Notes: generated by a model not told the origin, from the sequence alone. A DNA stretch of 64,000 nucleotides from Mesorhizobium japonicum MAFF 303099 (GCF_000009625.1 NC_002678.2:5054001-5118000); one strand, 5' to 3'. Positions 28,640 to 38,088 are shown, numbered from the stretch's first letter. Numbers and translations are program-made.

Positions 28640-29944
28640 TTACCGCAGCTTCTCGAGCGATCGGACAGCAAGATCGATTTTCCCTACGAGTTCCCTCAAC
28701 GGCGCACAATCCGGATAGTGCTGCATCAGCACCGACTGTGCGAGGCGCAGGTTCTCGATGTGCTGTTCGCCAGCTTTTGACGTTCCTCCCGCGGAATGCT
28801 CTCCGTAATAGAGGTCGAAAAACACGGCATCGGACATAGCCTGCCGATCGTGTTCGCATTGAACCCAGTCATCAAGCTCGCTTCGGACTGCATCAACGCG
28901 CTTGTACACGCCGGCGCGCGCTCGCGTGTCGGTAAGCACACCCTTCAGCAGGGTGCCTATCCTGACATGCGCGTCCACAGGCATCGCCGCCTTCGGACGC
29001 CGGCGCCGCTTGCCGCTGAGCGGCAGCCGGTACTCGACAGTGGTTTTGGGACCACGTGGCGAGGGCGCCTTTCGTTGGACGTCTCTCGCGAGCTTCGCCT
29101 CGGCCTCCGCCTTCTCTCCCGGAGTCACAAAAGGAGCGTGATCATCGGTGGCGACCCTGGCACAATTCTCGGGCACGATAGGTGAAGGGGCTTTGGCAAG
29201 CACCTTGAGGAGCCCATCCAGCGAATATCCCTTCGATGCGTCGGCATACAGATAGAGTTCACTGCTGCCTTCCGGATAGTACATCCCCGCCCATTCCGGT
29301 TTTGCAAGCGACCAGTTGTGTTGCCGCGCCCAGGTATTGCGCTCGGCAATTTTCGACGCGACACTCGCTGCGTAAGGTTCGTCGGCTCCGACGTGATGTT
29401 TTGCGACTGGATCGTACCAGACACTTCCATGATCATGTCCAGTCAGGCGGGCCGAATACCCCCCTCGGGGTTCGACGCGCGCTTTGGATGGCCGCAGTCC
29501 GGTGATATCCATGAACTGCAATACCCTTGCAGCCCCGCATGTACGCGCCAGCGCCGCGTTCGCCGAGTCTGGCCTGTATTCATCGATCACATGGTCCGAG
29601 GCATGGCGCCGGAAACGACCGAGCTTATGAGCATATCGATACTGAGATGGCTTGATCAGCTCATCGAGTGGCATTGTTAAGAATACCCGGATCGTCTCAC
29701 GGCCGGAGGTTCGTGTTTGGCCATCGCGCCAGAAAGTGGAAATGTAGACGGCATGGCGCGCCGGAGCGGATTCCGCTGAATACGCGGTCAACGATCGGCG
29801 TGCATGCTGAAAATTGCCGAAGCCCGATGCCTGCGACGCGGTGTCGAGGGCTTTGTTATGCGAGATTGAATCTCGCTTTGAGATCGCCTTGGCAAGGCGC
29901 TTGATGCCCTCAATCGAGGACGGCTGAACATCTGTCTTGGACAT
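28640..29944 (-). CDS. DUF5623-like protein of unknown function
   Basis: The 434-residue product starts MSKTDVQPSSIEGIKRLAKA and continues ALDTASQASGFGNFQHARRS, which I recognise as the N-terminus of the DUF5623 family, found mainly on plasmids and integrative elements. The middle region (SVASKIAERNTWARQHNW) is conserved-looking, the segment after about residue 290 is basic and low-complexity, and the C-terminus is helical. ATG 29944 is preceded by AGGAGAA, so the longer frame to 30226 is rejected. Function is unknown. Confidence 0.72.
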   Translation of the reverse strand: MSKTDVQPSSIEGIKRLAKAISKRDSISHNKALDTASQASGFGNFQHARRSLTAYSAESAPARHAVYISTFWRDGQTRTSGRETIRVFLTMPLDELIKPSQYRYAHKLGRFRRHASDHVIDEYRPDSANAALARTCGAARVLQFMDITGLRPSKARVEPRGGYSARLTGHDHGSVWYDPVAKHHVGADEPYAASVASKIAERNTWARQHNWSLAKPEWAGMYYPEGSSELYLYADASKGYSLDGLLKVLAKAPSPIVPENCARVATDDHAPFVTPGEKAEAEAKLARDVQRKAPSPRGPKTTVEYRLPLSGKRRRRPKAAMPVDAHVRIGTLLKGVLTDTRARAGVYKRVDAVRSELDDWVQCEHDRQAMSDAVFFDLYYGEHSAGGTSKAGEQHIENLRLAQSVLMQHYPDCAPLRELVGKIDLAVRSLEKLR

Positions 29945-30342
29945 GCCAGTTCTCCTGGCTCGTAGGGAAGTGTCGCCCGTCAACCACCTCGCGAGCCCGA
30001 ACATGACATGAACGGGAGGGTCAGCATCGGCAGTGCTGTCAACAGCTTCGCAACGACGGGCGGCGCGCTCCTGCCAGAGCACCGAATCGTAGAATACAAC
30101 TGATTTCTTTTCGGGAGAAGGGTTTGAACCACTGCCTCGATTGAGCAACATGTCGAGGCTCAGACGGACCTGCCGCGGCTCCGTGCTGGTCGCCATCCGG
30201 AGCCAAAGAGCCGGCAGACCAGGCAACGCCCGTCGGGCTATAGTGGTCTGCTCGGCTACATCTGGCGAGCGGGTAACATTCTTGGTGAGGCAGCCGGGAA
30301 CAAAGTCGTGTGAGGCAACACGACATCTCTACCCGGACGTGA
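29945..30342. other. Divergent intergenic region
   Basis: About 400 bp between the DUF5623-like gene (minus) and the XRE regulator (plus). No coding signal or clear repeat was found. It should contain both promoters. Confidence 0.4.
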
Positions 30343-30841
30343 TTGATGGAGAATAAAAAGGCATTGTTGAAACCGAAACGCTCCGGCCTCTTCCAGGCGA
30401 AGGCGACGCTCAACAGCAAGAGCAGACCTCATCCCGCCGATCAGCATGTAGGCCGGCAGATCGCCACTGTTCGCCTCCAATCGGACGTTTCGCAAGCTCA
30501 GCTTGCCCGAGCGATAGGCGTCAGCTTTCAACAACTCCAGAAATATGAGAACGCAAGAAACCGCGTCAGTGCATCAATGCTTTACGAAATCGCGAGGTCG
30601 CTGGACGTTCCTGTCAGCCGCTTCTTCGAAGGCCTGCTGGGAAACGAGATCAGCGGTGAAACTTCGCCTCTGCCGATCGATGAACGCATAGAGTTTATTG
30701 CGAGCGCGGAAGGCCGGCGCCTGATTGAGGGGCTGATGCGCCTTCATCCTCGGGTGCGGTCGCGTGTCGGCTCTGATCTCTGCATTGGGCGAAGAATTGG
30801 CTTCATTCGACCTGAAGAAAGACAACGACACGGCCGGCTGA
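30343..30841 (+). pseudogene. XRE-family regulator with a 3' frameshift
   Basis: The first 140 codons encode an XRE/Cro helix-turn-helix protein (VSQAQLARAIGVSFQQLQKYEN, then LYEIARSLDVPVSRFFEGL). After RVRSRV at about 30766 the open frame changes character and runs on to 30993. The frame starting at 30767 reads SALISALGEELASFDL and stops at 30841, the normal end for this rhizobial regulator family. One base appears to be missing near 30766-30768. The DNA-binding part is intact, so a chimeric protein with an altered tail (216 residues, to 30993) may still be made. Confidence 0.75.
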
Positions 30842-31114
30842 GTCGCCTAGGAAGCCCCAGCGCCATCAATACACGAAGGGGCTGGCCCGCAACGGGCGCA
30901 GCGTTCGCTGAAGCTTTCGGCCGACCGCGCAGTGCATTTCGGGCGTGGTTGCTTGCCTTTGGATTGCATCTGCCGAAATCCCGCGTATCCTGATTGTGCG
31001 CATGTGAGCATAAGGTGGCGCCTGGCGCCTTGATTGGCCACCACACTGAGAACCACCGTCGGATGGCGACCGATAGGCTGATGTCACAAACGCCACTCAA
31101 AGGAATATCCTCTC

Positions 31115-31423
31115 ATGGATTCCAATGTCATTATCGCGTCCCTGCCAGTGACGGGGGCTGATCGTTCTGTTCTGATCGAAGTCGCGGACGCCGCGTTCGA
31201 GGCCGTCATTGAGCGGATCGAACCAAACAATGAGGAGCTGACGCGTAGACTTTGGGACGCCGGCGACTATATCGACAATTGCGTGTTCCCCGACCTAATC
31301 AGCCCTGACAAGTTGCCGATGCCACGCGACGAGGTTGCGTACCTCATCGATGTGTTCCTTGTGCATCATGTCCTTGATTTGGCGGTTGCGGCTGACAGAG
31401 AGGCCGCGGAGCCGCGGTATTGA
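31115..31423 (+). CDS. Hypothetical protein, 102 residues
   Basis: I do not recognise this small acidic protein. It has coding-like composition, an AAAGGA ribosome-binding sequence upstream and no membrane segment. It ends 21 bp before the converging gene at 31444. Confidence 0.55.
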   Translation: MDSNVIIASLPVTGADRSVLIEVADAAFEAVIERIEPNNEELTRRLWDAGDYIDNCVFPDLISPDKLPMPRDEVAYLIDVFLVHHVLDLAVAADREAAEPRY

Positions 31424-31443
31424 CCAACAAAGCAGCAACGGGG

Positions 31444-31935
31444 TTAGGCCTTGCCGGCCGCGGCCGTGGCAACCTGCTGCGGAGTTTGTGGGGACAGTGC
31501 CATCAATACGGTGACTTTTACCGCCACCTCCTCGAGGGTGGCGGTAAGGCGGTTTATCTGCGAGGCGGTCGCCGCCAGTTCCGGGCCGTAGCGGGTGACG
31601 AGATATTCCCGATTCTGGCTGAGGGACTGAAGATGCTTGGCGGTTTTCGCGCGAAGGCGCAGCCCCGCTTCCAGGGCCTGCTCTGTCCGCTTCGACAGGT
31701 CATGCTGCATTTTGCGGATTTGATTGGGGTTGTGCCCCCGGTGGAGCAAAAGCGCGGTCAGATAGAGCTCGATTGCGTGGATTGCCGATAATCTGAATGG
31801 TGCTCGAGTAAGCGGCTTGCCAGGTCGGCCGAGCTGCAGGAGCAGGCTTGCGGCCTTGCGGTATTCTTCCGCCAACTCGTGGACTTGTCGCGGGGAGGCC
31901 AGCTCTCCCGGATATTTGCGTTCTTCGTTCGTCAT
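31444..31935 (-). CDS. HEPN-like helical protein
   Basis: This 163-residue protein is almost entirely helical. The segment FRLSAIHAIELYLTALLLHRGHN followed by KMQHDLSKRTEQAL is reminiscent of HEPN-domain proteins, where helices pair to form RNase or nucleotide-binding sites. The canonical RxxxxH motif is not obvious. It has no partner nucleotidyltransferase beside it. Assignment to HEPN is tentative. Confidence 0.5.
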   Translation of the reverse strand: MTNEERKYPGELASPRQVHELAEEYRKAASLLLQLGRPGKPLTRAPFRLSAIHAIELYLTALLLHRGHNPNQIRKMQHDLSKRTEQALEAGLRLRAKTAKHLQSLSQNREYLVTRYGPELAATASQINRLTATLEEVAVKVTVLMALSPQTPQQVATAAAGKA

Positions 31936-32388
31936 CTATGCAAAGTAAAATGCTAACAGGCAGATTTCGTAAAGGGGCAAAACCATGGTATTCGCAGGCT
32001 TCGGACGGCACGTTCTACCATAACCATATTCACTACGAGACAGCTTCTGCAAAAAACGATGCCAGGAGACAAATGCGCCCTGTCCCAAAAGCAATTTCTG
32101 AATTCGAACGGGCCGGGCTCTCGGCTACAGGGGGCCTATCTTCTGATGTCGTCCCAGGATGAAATGGGGCAGGCGCAAAACAATCGAACTGACACATGAG
32201 AACATTCTGAACCCGGCTGAGCATATGCGCGCTTCGCGTGGGTGATCGATCGGCTTGCTCAGGGATCATCGAGCGTAATTTTCCTACAGGTTTCCGCTTT
32301 CTGGACCCGATCTGATAGGACGCGAGGCGCTGGATCCGGCGCCGTCAACTGGCCCTCACTTGCCTTTACGATCAGACATCGGTACCTA
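31936..32388. other. Region without a recognised gene
   Basis: About 450 bp between the HEPN-like gene and the citrate synthase scrap. A 74-codon plus-strand frame from 31938 has no recognisable motif. Nothing else was found. Confidence 0.35.
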
Positions 32389-32568
32389 CTAGCGTTCTGT
32401 AGCGCCAGTGAAGAGCGGCCGGGGGCGGCCGATCTTCTGGTGCGGATCCTCGATTATTTCCTTCCACTGCGCGATCCAGCCGACGGTGCGGGCGACCGCG
32501 AAAAGCACGATGAACATGGTGGTGGGGAAGCCCAGGGCTTCAGCGTCTGGTCGAGGCACGCCGAGGTC
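32389..32568 (-). pseudogene. 3' scrap of a citrate synthase gene
   Basis: The frame reads [22 protein letters not shown] and [20 protein letters not shown], which is the C-terminus of bacterial citrate synthase including the conserved [12 protein letters not shown] block. Upstream sequence does not match. Plasmid-borne citrate synthase genes occur in some rhizobia (pcsA in R. tropici), so this may be the trace of such a copy. Confidence 0.82.
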
Positions 32569-32757
32569 GGCTCGATGGCCTTCATGATACGGCGATGGTG
32601 GTGGCCGTGGGTGACGACCCACCAGGACGAAATGGCATCCAGGACACGCGCACTGTCGGCCTTGTGGAGGGTAGGCGACTTCCCTCCGGACGATCTCGGG
32701 GATTGCCGGCTCGAGTACGTGCTTGCGTGAACGGATGCCACAGACGAGACTGCGACA

Positions 32758-33393
32758 TCATTGGCGTCCGGCAATCAGGTCTAGGTCGAAGCTGGCAATC
32801 ATCGCTTGCCTCAGCGTTTTGGGCGTCAGTGGATCGAGGTGCGGCAGCCTGCCGAGTTGTGGCACATTGCCCAACTCAGCGATCGTCCTTTGGCTGTCGG
32901 CCACCTCGTCGCCGATGAAAGCAACGCCCATGATTGGGATGGAGCGAGCCTTGAGCGCCTCGATCGATAGCACAGTGTGATTGATGGTGCTGAGCGCGGT
33001 GCGTGCGCAAAGGATGACGGGTAGTTGCCATTCCCGGAAAATATCGATGAACGTTGTCTGTCGGTTGAGCGGCGCCATGAGCCCGCCGGCGCCTTCGATG
33101 ACGAGCGGTGTCGGCAGGACCGGAAATGAAAGATCGGCAGTCTCGATCGAGATGCCGTCGATTTCGGCCGGACGGTGCGGCGAAAGCGGGCTCTGCAAGC
33201 GGTAGGCTTCCGGCAGCACGCGGCCTGGCGGCAGGCCGGCAAGCCGTGCAACGACCTCGCTGTCGGTCTCGGCGTCGAGATCCGATTGCACCGGCTTCCA
33301 GTAGAAACCGTCGAGCAGGCCGGCGAGCCCTGCCGAAAACACGGTCTTGCCAATTCCGGTGTCTGTCCCGGTGATGACGATACGCTTGGTCAT
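32758..33393 (-). CDS. bioD: Dethiobiotin synthase
   Basis: The 211-residue enzyme closes the ureido ring of dethiobiotin from 7,8-diaminopelargonate with ATP and CO2. The P-loop GTDTGIGKTVFSAGL is at the N-terminus, with YWKPVQSD and EGAGGLMAPLN as further active-site segments. ATG 33393 overlaps the stop of the preceding 41-codon remnant (ATGA). It is the only intact bio gene here; bioA and bioB are absent and only a scrap of a bio gene precedes it, so it cannot complete the pathway alone. Confidence 0.93.
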   Translation of the reverse strand: MTKRIVITGTDTGIGKTVFSAGLAGLLDGFYWKPVQSDLDAETDSEVVARLAGLPPGRVLPEAYRLQSPLSPHRPAEIDGISIETADLSFPVLPTPLVIEGAGGLMAPLNRQTTFIDIFREWQLPVILCARTALSTINHTVLSIEALKARSIPIMGVAFIGDEVADSQRTIAELGNVPQLGRLPHLDPLTPKTLRQAMIASFDLDLIAGRQ

Positions 33394-33515
33394 GCCTTGC
33401 CCAACACCTCGAAGAGCGCGTCGATCATGGCGGAAATGTCGGGTTCGTCGACATGCAGCCGCGACCCGGTGGCGCCGGCCGGCGTGCCCAGCTCTATGTT
33501 CGTCGTGCGAGTCAT
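33390..33515 (-). pseudogene. Remnant ORF between nadC and bioD, probably a bio gene 3' end
   Basis: The 41-codon frame starts in an ATGA overlap with nadC and ends in an ATGA overlap with bioD. Its second half (EPDISAMIDALFEVLGKA) looks like the C-terminus of bioF (8-amino-7-oxononanoate synthase), the gene expected before bioD. An internal deletion that fused the beginning of the gene after nadC to the end of bioF would explain it. The assignment is tentative. Confidence 0.55.
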
Positions 33516-34390
33516 GCGGGTTTGCTCGCAGGTGATAACGACGCTCGAAAATCAAGTCCGATATCGAGGATCGGCGCGCTATGAGTCAGCCAGCCAATGG
33601 AAATCAGATCGACGCGGGTGGCGGCGATGGCTGGCGCCGTTGCGGCGGTGATCCTGCCCGACGCCTCGGTGATGGCTCGACCGGCAACCATCGCCACCGC
33701 CTGGCGCAAGTCGTCGACTGACATGTTGTCGAGCAGCACAGCGTCAGGAGTAAGCGTCAGGGCCTCTTCCAACTGGGTCAGCGTGTCGACCTCGACTTCG
33801 ATTTTGACGAGATGGCCGGCACTTGCTCGCGCGCGCTTGATGGCCGCACGGATCCCGCCGGCGATGGCGATGTGGTTGTCCTTGATCAAGATCGCGTCGT
33901 CGAGGCCGAAGCGGTGATTGGCGCCACCACCGGCGCGCACGGCGTATTTTTCGACCGCCCGCAAGCCGGGTGTCGTCTTGCGGGTGCAGGTGATCTTCAC
34001 AGGGTGGTCGCGGATGGCATTGACGATCGATGCCGTCGCCGTGGCGATGCCGCTCAGATGGCACAGGAAATTGAGTGCGGTGCGTTCGGCGGTGAGAATG
34101 GCCCGGGCCGGGCCAACCACCGATGCGATGACCTCTCCTTCCACGACACTGCAACCGTCTGGCCGCTCCACCAAGATTTCAACGTCGGGACTGATCAGGC
34201 GGAAGGCGAGCATGGCCAGATCGAGCCCCGCGACAATCCCGCGCTGGCGCGCCGCCAGCACGGTCCTTGCATAGTGGAAGGGTGTTACAATGGCTTCCGT
34301 GGTTACGTCGCCGGCCCTGCCGAGATCTTCGAGGAGGGCTGCCCGCACCAGCGGTTCGAGCATGATAACGGGAAGCGGGCTGAGGTTCAT
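33512..34390 (-). CDS. nadC: Nicotinate-nucleotide pyrophosphorylase (quinolinate phosphoribosyltransferase)
   Basis: The 292-residue enzyme converts quinolinate and PRPP to nicotinate mononucleotide in NAD synthesis. Key segments are CTRKTTPGLRAVEKYAV (active-site Arg/Lys), GGGANHRFGLDDAILIKDNH and KIEVEVDTLTQLEEAL. ATG 34390 overlaps the nadB remnant by 4 bp (ATGA), as in intact nadABC operons. The gene itself looks intact, but its operon promoter has been lost to the transposon at 34621. Confidence 0.94.
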   Translation of the reverse strand: MNLSPLPVIMLEPLVRAALLEDLGRAGDVTTEAIVTPFHYARTVLAARQRGIVAGLDLAMLAFRLISPDVEILVERPDGCSVVEGEVIASVVGPARAILTAERTALNFLCHLSGIATATASIVNAIRDHPVKITCTRKTTPGLRAVEKYAVRAGGGANHRFGLDDAILIKDNHIAIAGGIRAAIKRARASAGHLVKIEVEVDTLTQLEEALTLTPDAVLLDNMSVDDLRQAVAMVAGRAITEASGRITAATAPAIAATRVDLISIGWLTHSAPILDIGLDFRASLSPASKPA

Positions 34391-34620
34391 CGGGTGGCCC
34401 TTTCCACCGCTGAGGAGTGCGCCAGCTCCCGCGCTGCGCCCAAGGCGGCTTCGAGGGTGATTTCGGACCGTCTGGCGTCGGGTGCAGGATGGGGAAAATC
34501 CGTCCGGTAGTGGGCGCCACGACTTTCCTTGCGCCGCATGGCGGCAATCGCCATCATCAGCCCGACAGCAGCCGGGTCTGCTGCCGCGTCGTTGCTTTCG
34601 GCGATCGGCAACAAGGCAAT
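34387..34620 (-). pseudogene. nadB: Truncated 3' end of nadB (L-aspartate oxidase)
   Basis: The last 75 or so codons of NadB are recognisable (AVGLMMAIAAMRRKESRGAH, then YRTDFPHPAPDARRSEI). The frame stops matching at the left end of the tni transposon at 34621, so the catalytic FAD domain is gone. The stop overlaps nadC. This shows that an ancestral nadABC-bio operon was here. Confidence 0.85.
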
Positions 34621-34717
34621 TGAGAATTTGCATTTGATTTGAGATTCGCGCTTGGCCCGCTGCAGTAATTGTGAGATTCTGACGGCCTAACGTTAGCTTG
34701 AATTGTTCGCAGGCGGC

Positions 34718-36325
34718 ATGGGCGACGACACCAATGATGATTACGGAGACCGAGCGCGTTGGAACGAGGCGTGCCGGCGCGAAGAGGCAATCCGCAAGCT
34801 CGTGGAGCGCTATCCAAAAGGTCTGAGCGGGCAGGCTGTAGCGGATCTGGCGTGGGAACTGGACCTCAGCCGGGCCACCCTCTACAGGATGATCAGGCTG
34901 TTTCGAGCGGGTGGCACTGTAAGTTCACTGATGGACCGAAAGCGCGGTCGGCGCCAGGGACATCGCGCCCTCAACAAAGATCGAGAAGCCCTCGTGCGAC
35001 GAACGATTGAAGGCTTTTATCTCAAGCCGACACGCCCGTCCTTCGCGCAGCTGGTTCGCCAGGTCCAAATCGCCTGCGCAGCGGCCGGCCTTACTCCACC
35101 AAACTGGCGCACTATCAAATCCCGGGTTGAAGAGGTCGATCTACGGGTGAGGGGGCGTAAGCGCGGCGAGAGCGAGGTCGTCAAAGCTACAACGGCCACG
35201 CCAGGTGCCCTTTCGGCGTCGCGGCCGCTTGAGCTTGTTCAAATCGATCATACCAAAGTTGACGTATTCGTTGTCGACGAAGACACGCGTCAGCCGCTCG
35301 GACGGCCCTGGCTGACACTAGCGTTGGACATCTTTTCTCGGATGGTGACGGGCCTCTATCTGACCATGGAGGCGCCCTCGCGATTATCGACAAGCCTATG
35401 CATACTGCACTCCGTGTTCGACAAGACCCCATGGTTGCAGGAGAGGGGTATCCATGAAGCGTGGCCAGTGGCCGGTTTGCCGGGAACGATACATGTCGAC
35501 AACGGCGCGGATTTTCGTAGTCATGCATTCGAACGTGCTTGCCGGGACAACGGCATACAGATCGATTGGCGTCCGCCGGGGACGCCCCATTTCGGCGGCC
35601 ACATCGAACGGTTGATTGGCACGCAGATGGGCGCGGTTCACCTGCTGCCAGGATCGACCTCGAGCAACATCGAGGAACGGCGCGAGTACGATGCCAAACG
35701 CCATGCGACACTGACGCTTCGAGAGCTTGAGCGCTACATCGCACTCGAGATCGTTGGGCAATACCATCATGCTATCCATGGCGCACTCCGTCGGCCACCG
35801 ATTGCGGTCTGGCGGCAGCACGAGAGCGAGTTGGTGTTGCGCCTGCCGAACGATCGTATGCAATTCTGGATCTCCTTCCTGCCGGAGGCAGAGAGAACGT
35901 TGCGCCCGACCGGCATCCATCTTTTCAACATCCGCTACTGGTCTCCCGCCTTCGCCGCCGATATCGGACGGGCCAAGGCCCGCCTGATTGTGAAATACGA
36001 CCCCCGCGATTTGTCGCGCGTTTTTGTTAGGCGTCACTCCGGCAGCTTTGTTGAGGCTCGCTATGCCGATGTGACACTCGCGCCCATTACGCTGTGGGAG
36101 GCGCAGGCTGCCCGGCGCAAACTCAACGCCCAGGGCAAACGCGAAATTGACATGCACGTCCTTGTCCGTACTGCGCTTTCGCAGCGCGAACTGATCGAGG
36201 AGGCGAAACACAAGACACAAGGGCGTCTGCGGCTTGCGAAAACGAATGTGGATGACGATGAAGTGGGATCGCTTCGAGGCGTCGATTCAAGCAAACCTGT
36301 TCCCTCCGTTGAAGATCTGGATTGA
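34718..36325 (+). CDS. tniA: Mu/TnsB-type transposase (TniA-like)
   Basis: The 535-residue DDE transposase has N-terminal helix-turn-helix segments (SGQAVADLAWELDLSRATLY) and an integrase core. The catalytic residues are likely Asp in LVQIDHTKVDV, Asp in TIHVDNGADF and Glu in GGHIERLIGT. A Mu-type C-terminal beta-barrel region follows (LFNIRYWSPAFAADIG). It cuts and joins the transposon ends together with the TniB ATPase. ATG 34718 is preferred to the TTG at 34703. Confidence 0.9.
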   Translation: MGDDTNDDYGDRARWNEACRREEAIRKLVERYPKGLSGQAVADLAWELDLSRATLYRMIRLFRAGGTVSSLMDRKRGRRQGHRALNKDREALVRRTIEGFYLKPTRPSFAQLVRQVQIACAAAGLTPPNWRTIKSRVEEVDLRVRGRKRGESEVVKATTATPGALSASRPLELVQIDHTKVDVFVVDEDTRQPLGRPWLTLALDIFSRMVTGLYLTMEAPSRLSTSLCILHSVFDKTPWLQERGIHEAWPVAGLPGTIHVDNGADFRSHAFERACRDNGIQIDWRPPGTPHFGGHIERLIGTQMGAVHLLPGSTSSNIEERREYDAKRHATLTLRELERYIALEIVGQYHHAIHGALRRPPIAVWRQHESELVLRLPNDRMQFWISFLPEAERTLRPTGIHLFNIRYWSPAFAADIGRAKARLIVKYDPRDLSRVFVRRHSGSFVEARYADVTLAPITLWEAQAARRKLNAQGKREIDMHVLVRTALSQRELIEEAKHKTQGRLRLAKTNVDDDEVGSLRGVDSSKPVPSVEDLD

Positions 36326-36331
36326 GCCCCT

Positions 36332-37210
36332 TTGAGCACGGATAACGTCCATCTGACGCAGGCGGCCAAAGACCTCCTAGGCGAGCCTGATATTGTGCGA
36401 GTTCGCGCAATTCAGGCTCGGCGCTGGATTTTTTATCCGCGCGCCAAGCAGGCGCTCGATCGTCTCAACCTGCTGATCGACCATCCTCGCGGCACGCGCA
36501 TGCCCTCGGTGGCCATCTACGGCGACAGTGGTATGGGCAAGACGATGATCCTGGAAAAATTCTGCGACAACAACCCCGCCCGTTTTGATCCGACGACCGG
36601 CGTACAGACTATACCGGTCCTGGCAATCGAGATGACCGGGAAGCCAGGTGAGCGCCGTTTATATGCCGGCATTCTGGCTGCACTTGGCGCGCCACAGGCA
36701 CCCCGCGCCGACATCGTACAGATGGAGCAAGCGGCGTTGCGGCTTCTGAAAACGGTCGGCGTCCACGTTCTTGTGATCGATGAAGTACATAACATTCTCG
36801 CCGGCTCGTACCGCGAACAGCGGGTCGTGCTGAACACGCTGCGATTTCTCAGCAATCGGCTTCAGATCTCCCTCGTTTGCTTCGGCGTTATCGAAGCGCG
36901 CGAAGCGATAAGTGGCGACGTACAGCTTGCCCGCCGATTCGGCGAGCTGACCTTGAATAGGTGGGCGGCCAACGAACAGTTCGAAGCACTAGTTTCGTCC
37001 ATTTTGCGGAATATGCCGCTTCGCCGACCGACGGTGCTGACGCCGAAATCTCTACGCCGAATTCTGCAGATCAGCGGCGGCATCACTGCAAATATTTTCC
37101 AGGCGATCACGAGCCTGTCCGCCGAGTCGATCGAGAGCGGCTTAGAGCATATCACCGATGAAGCTGTGGAAAGTTGGCGGCCGCCAGTTACCGAAACAGC
37201 ATACGCATGA
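36332..37210 (+). CDS. tniB: AAA+ transposition regulator (TniB/TnsC-like)
   Basis: The 292-residue ATPase has Walker A YGDSGMGKTM near residue 66, Walker B VHVLVIDEVHN near 146 and a sensor region near LVCFGVIEAREA. TniB/TnsC proteins form ATP-dependent filaments on target DNA that recruit the transposase. It starts with TTG six bases after the tniA stop. Its end overlaps tniQ in an ATGA. Confidence 0.9.
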   Translation: MSTDNVHLTQAAKDLLGEPDIVRVRAIQARRWIFYPRAKQALDRLNLLIDHPRGTRMPSVAIYGDSGMGKTMILEKFCDNNPARFDPTTGVQTIPVLAIEMTGKPGERRLYAGILAALGAPQAPRADIVQMEQAALRLLKTVGVHVLVIDEVHNILAGSYREQRVVLNTLRFLSNRLQISLVCFGVIEAREAISGDVQLARRFGELTLNRWAANEQFEALVSSILRNMPLRRPTVLTPKSLRRILQISGGITANIFQAITSLSAESIESGLEHITDEAVESWRPPVTETAYA

Positions 37211-38088
37211 TCCGAGAGCTCAACGGCACACGGCCACTTTCAGTCATTCTCAAACCCGTCCCAGATGAGCTCCTGTCGTCGTGGATCACGCGCCATGCCG
37301 ATTTCTATGGTGTTCCACCGCTCACGATGCTTCGCCATGCCCTTCCTGAGGCAACATCTTTGCGGCAAACCGATACAAACTTGGGGCCAACCGCCGCCGT
37401 TCACATTGCGAGGCTGTTTCGATCCCAATCTTCGACAATCTTGGCAATGACCACGTCTGGGTTCCCACAATCGGCAGCGCGGCTCGTCGCGCCACGCGTC
37501 ATTCAATGCTGCGTCGCCTGCTCCGAGCAAAACAGCTTGCGAGGTGCCTCAACTGCGGTACAGCGAAGCTGGATCGAGGGTTGGCGGATAACCTGTCCCG
37601 TTTGCAGGCAACGGCAGCAAGGAACGAGGGAGGGGGCATCTGCCCTCCCAAGCACGTCATCGCCGTTCGAGGATCTTTGGGTAAATGCCGTCCATGGGGA
37701 GGAGCTCATCGATAAGTCGCTGCGGGGAGCATCTGTCGGTGGGGTATCGCCAATCGATATCGCCCGGTTGCTGCTCATCAGACGATGCCCAAAGCGCTCC
37801 CGTCATCAGGCATCGACACGCCACTCCACCATCCTTGGCGCCGTCGTTCAAGGTTTCGATGAGCTTGTAGCCGAACAGGGTCTCCCAAGACCTACGATTG
37901 CAAGACCCATCTTGCCTATCGGACTTCGCATGGCGCTGCTCGCTGGTATCTCAATCGTCTATGAGGCAGGGCCCACGTTAGTCTCCGAACTCAAGCGCCA
38001 AACGCTTGGGCCCCATTACACGCGATTCGTTGCAATCGGCGCCGGCATGTCGGCTTCGAGAAACTCTCAGCCGCTGCAGGTGAATTGA
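37207..38088 (+). CDS. tniQ: TniQ-family targeting protein
   Basis: The 293-residue protein has the TniQ start (PDELLSSWITRHADFYGV) and a zinc-ribbon-like pair CCVACSEQ and CPVCRQRQ around residues 102-140. TniQ links target selection to the AAA+ protein in Tn5053, Tn7 and CRISPR-associated transposons. It is shorter than TnsD and close to Tn5053 TniQ in size. No CRISPR or cas gene is nearby, so it probably selects targets by itself or with TniB. Confidence 0.85.
   Translation: MIRELNGTRPLSVILKPVPDELLSSWITRHADFYGVPPLTMLRHALPEATSLRQTDTNLGPTAAVHIARLFRSQSSTILAMTTSGFPQSAARLVAPRVIQCCVACSEQNSLRGASTAVQRSWIEGWRITCPVCRQRQQGTREGASALPSTSSPFEDLWVNAVHGEELIDKSLRGASVGGVSPIDIARLLLIRRCPKRSRHQASTRHSTILGAVVQGFDELVAEQGLPRPTIARPILPIGLRMALLAGISIVYEAGPTLVSELKRQTLGPHYTRFVAIGAGMSASRNSQPLQVN

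Noticed and set aside
31938..32162. 74-codon ORF divergent from the HEPN-like gene
   Set aside because: There is no motif and no conserved-looking composition; it was left as intergenic.
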